Shown here: in pieces, positions 6,784-8,089 of the stretch | Numbering within the stretch: the stretch's first letter is position 1 | How the letters are laid out: each line of letters starts with the position of its first letter | Origin: Chloroflexota bacterium | Lineage (GTDB): Bacteria; Chloroflexota; Dehalococcoidia; Tepidiformales; Tepidiformaceae | Direction: 5' to 3' | NCBI GenBank assembly: GCA_963169135.1 | Contig: CAUJEQ010000094.1 | Location: forward strand, 1 to 8,089 | DNA: 8,089 nucleotides | Notes under the pieces: generated by a model | Told to the model about the DNA's origin: nothing | The model's database searches: none | Seen by the model: the letters and a program-made list of their open reading frames with translations, nothing else | Made by a program: the position numbers and the translations under genes

Positions 6784-6790
6784 GCTTTCG

Positions 6791-6798
6791 CCCTCCCC
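6791..6798 (-). promoter_or_regulatory. Ribosome binding site of the CoA transferase
   Basis: GGGGAGGG on the minus strand, seven bases before the ATG at 6783. It fixes the start in a frame that remains open for another 840 bases upstream. Confidence 0.65.
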
Positions 6799-6817
6799 AA
6801 TTCGAGTCTGTGGATGG

Positions 6818-6846
6818 ATTCTGGCGCACGCCGGGGCTGCCGTCAT
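6818..6846 (-). promoter_or_regulatory. Weak candidate promoter for the CoA transferase
   Basis: On the minus strand ATGACG (6846-6841, four of six -35 matches) and CAGAAT (6823-6818, four of six -10 matches) are 17 bases apart, and the -10 is 34 bases before the start codon. In GC-rich DNA such matches arise by chance, so this is only the best candidate in the 138-bp divergent gap. Confidence 0.25.
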
Positions 6847-6876
6847 GCCCGAGAAGCCCGGGCGAGTGGTGTCGGC

Positions 6877-6882
6877 TATAGT
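6877..6882 (+). promoter_or_regulatory. Candidate -10 element for the plus-strand SDR gene
   Basis: TATAGT (five of six matches to TATAAT) stands out in a GC-rich divergent gap, 39 bases before the SDR start codon. No good -35 is visible at 16 to 18 bases upstream, so the promoter may be weak, activator-dependent or differently placed. Confidence 0.35.
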
Positions 6883-6921
6883 CCGCTCTGCGGGCGGCGA
6901 CCACACCGCCGGGGGACAGCG

Positions 6922-7662
6922 ATGAGATTGGAAGGGATGCGCGCCATCGTGACCGGGGCTGCATCGGGCATCGGGGCGGCCACCGCCGGACTGTTCGCGA
7001 GCGAAGGCGCGCGGGTGCTCGCGGTGGACCTGCCGGGCACGGGTCTGGCTGACGCGCACGCGGGCCAGGCCGGCATCGTCCCGTTCGAGGCGAACATTGC
7101 GGATGAAATGGCCGGCAAGGAGATCGTCGCGGCGGCCATCGAGCGGCTCGATGGGCTGGACATCCTCGTGAACAACGCGGGCACCGGCTCGAACGCGCTG
7201 GCGGAGGTCCTCTCCATCGAGGAGTGGGACCGCGTCTTCGCCGTGAACATCCGCGGGATGTTCCTGCTCTGCCAGGCGGCGATCCCGGCGCTGCGCGAAT
7301 CCGGTCGCGGCAGGATTGTGAACGTGGCCTCGGTGATGGCCGAACGCACGGACTACGGCCTCGCTGCCTACGCCGCTTCGAAGGCGGGCGTGGCCGGCCT
7401 CACGCGCACGCTCGCGCTCGAACTCGGCAACTTCGGCATCACGGCGAACTACATCCTCCCTGGAGCCATCTACACCGGTATGACGCGGCAGAACTTCGAC
7501 CAGGACCACATCCGCCAGGTGTGGGAGCGCAAGTCGCCGCTCAAGCGGCTTGGGCAGGGCATCGACATCGCCCGCGGCATCCTGTTCCTCGCCTCGGAGG
7601 ACGGCGGCTTCGTCACGGGGCACGGGCTGGTCATCGATGGTGGGCTGACACTGCGGACGTAG
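6922..7662 (+). CDS. Short-chain dehydrogenase/reductase (classical SDR)
   Basis: A 246-residue cytoplasmic NAD(P)-dependent oxidoreductase of classical SDR length. The Rossmann motif TGAASGIG is at 11-18. Asp36 at the end of the second strand (VLAVDL) favours NAD over NADP by the usual family rule. NNAG is at 84-87 and the active-site set is Asn109, Ser137, Tyr150 and Lys154 (YAASK). The PGAIYTGMT segment (180-188) and the final FVTGHGLVIDGG (230-241) follow the FabG-like pattern. The ATG at 6922 has GGGGGA five bases upstream and gives the usual MRLEG N-terminus; the later ATG at 6937 would cut off the first strand. It diverges from the CoA transferase and converges on a second SDR. The likely reaction is oxidation of a hydroxyl group or reduction of a carbonyl, perhaps on an intermediate of the same pathway as the CoA transferase. 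The substrate is not readable. Confidence 0.92.
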   Translation: MRLEGMRAIVTGAASGIGAATAGLFASEGARVLAVDLPGTGLADAHAGQAGIVPFEANIADEMAGKEIVAAAIERLDGLDILVNNAGTGSNALAEVLSIEEWDRVFAVNIRGMFLLCQAAIPALRESGRGRIVNVASVMAERTDYGLAAYAASKAGVAGLTRTLALELGNFGITANYILPGAIYTGMTRQNFDQDHIRQVWERKSPLKRLGQGIDIARGILFLASEDGGFVTGHGLVIDGGLTLRT

Positions 7663-7666
7663 GGAA

Positions 7667-7697
7667 GCCCGGCATCCCTGCCGGGCCGTTGGCAGGG
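7667..7697. terminator. Overlapping hairpins between convergent SDR genes, probable two-way terminator
   Basis: GCCCGGCA (7667-7674) pairs perfectly with TGCCGGGC (7679-7686) around a four-base loop, starting four bases after the stop of the plus-strand SDR. A second perfect stem, CCCTGCC (7676-7682) with GGCAGGG (7691-7697), uses part of the same bases, so the two folds exclude each other. Neither is followed by a real T-run: TT after the first on the plus strand, TT then C on the minus strand. That makes factor-independent termination uncertain, but the position in a 51-bp convergent gap fits a terminator for both genes. Confidence 0.55.
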
Positions 7698-7713
7698 GAG
7701 CGTTCGGGGATGG

Positions 7714-8089
7714 CTACTCGGCGCCGTAGCTCCCGCCGGAGACGACGAGATGGCTCCCGGTGGTGAAGCTCGATGCCGCCGAGGCGAAGTAGAGCGCCGC
7801 GCCGACGATCTCGTTGGGCTCGCCGCCGCGGTGCAAGAGGATGGTGGAGGCCGCGCGCTTGTTGAACGCCTCCAGGTCCCACGCCTTCGAAATGTCGGTC
7901 AGGAACGGCCCCGGGATGATGCAGTTCACGCGCACCTTTGGCGCGAACGCGCGCGCGAACCCGACGGTCATCGCGTTCAGGCCCGCCTTGGCCGCGGCGT
8001 AGGGGATCACGTTCGGGCCCGGGTTCTGCGAGGCGGTGCTCGAAACCATGATGATGGAGCCGCCATCGCCCTCGGCCATCCGGGTCCCG
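7714..8089 (-). CDS. Short-chain dehydrogenase/reductase, C-terminal half (partial)
   Basis: The gene enters from the right edge and ends with TAG at 7716-7714. About 124 residues are visible, roughly the C-terminal half of a classical SDR of 250. The catalytic serine (second S of MVSSTAS), tyrosine and lysine (PYAAAK) are present with the usual spacing: 13 residues from Ser to Tyr, then four to Lys. NCIIPGPFLTDI is the post-catalytic PG motif. The end, FTTGSHLVVSGGSYGAE, is the usual TG-x-x-(L/V)-x-V-(D/S)-GG close, with Ser in place of the more common Asp before GG. The cofactor-binding half lies outside the window, so cofactor preference cannot be judged. It resembles the neighbouring SDR only at family level, and the opposite orientation argues against a recent tandem copy. 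An internal ATG at 8079 is not the start, because the frame continues upstream with G-T-R. Confidence 0.88.
   Translation of the reverse strand, partial: GTRMAEGDGGSIIMVSSTASQNPGPNVIPYAAAKAGLNAMTVGFARAFAPKVRVNCIIPGPFLTDISKAWDLEAFNKRAASTILLHRGGEPNEIVGAALYFASAASSFTTGSHLVVSGGSYGAE

Noticed and set aside
6856..6863. GCCCGGGC palindrome in the divergent CoA transferase/SDR gap
   Set aside because: An eight-base GC palindrome is expected by chance in this DNA, and it has no extended arms.
6893..6910. GGCGG/CCGCC inverted repeat before the SDR start
   Set aside because: Five-base arms of pure G/C with an eight-base loop are too common in this composition to call a regulatory structure.
6784..7623. 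Minus-strand extension of the CoA transferase frame to a 685-residue protein
   Set aside because: The added part is antisense to the SDR gene, has no domain likeness, and the ATG at 6783 has a strong ribosome binding site and the correct family N-terminus.
1..8089. tRNA, rRNA, CRISPR, insertion sequence, phage or defence genes
   Set aside because: Nearly all sequence is accounted for by recognised metabolic, transport and sensor genes. I saw no repeat arrays, transposase, or RNA gene signatures.

Overview
This is a GC-rich bacterial window with tightly packed genes on both strands, near-exclusive use of G/C in third codon positions, and GTG and TTG starts. Nothing in it names the organism. 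A lipid-anchored binding protein, a possible leaderless gene, a CaiB-type CoA transferase and several short-chain dehydrogenases would fit an environmental Chloroflexota (Dehalococcoidia-like) or another high-GC free-living bacterium. That is an inference from style, not from a marker gene.

Left edge to about 3.3 kb: the first bases hold the beginning of a minus-strand gene that reads like a nitroreductase. Divergent from it is a four-gene plus-strand operon: a PadR-family repressor followed by modA, modB and modC, a complete molybdate (or tungstate) ABC importer. All four genes overlap at their stop/start junctions, so they form one transcription unit. In the divergent gap lies a near-perfect 31-bp inverted repeat (93-123). 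It covers the best -35 candidate of the PadR promoter, and that promoter would start transcription at or next to the PadR ATG. The simplest reading is that PadR represses its own operon, and perhaps the divergent gene, through this site. Molybdate uptake would then be under a PadR regulator rather than the usual ModE.

3.3-5.45 kb: a minus-strand membrane sensor histidine kinase (CHASE4-HAMP-PAS-HisKA-HATPase, no receiver domain). It meets modC tail to tail with an 11-bp overlap of coding sequence. No response regulator is visible.

5.57-8.09 kb: a metabolic block. A minus-strand family III (CaiB/BaiF) CoA transferase diverges from a plus-strand short-chain dehydrogenase/reductase (SDR). That SDR converges on a second, minus-strand SDR that runs off the right edge. 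A short gap between the two SDRs carries two overlapping, mutually exclusive hairpins that probably act as a two-way terminator. The set suggests catabolism of an organic acid through a CoA thioester, but the substrate cannot be read from the sequence.

No tRNA, rRNA, CRISPR array, insertion sequence or prophage gene is visible, and no gene-free stretch exceeds 300 bases. The window looks like ordinary chromosome. The most interesting part is the PadR/operator/modABC arrangement.
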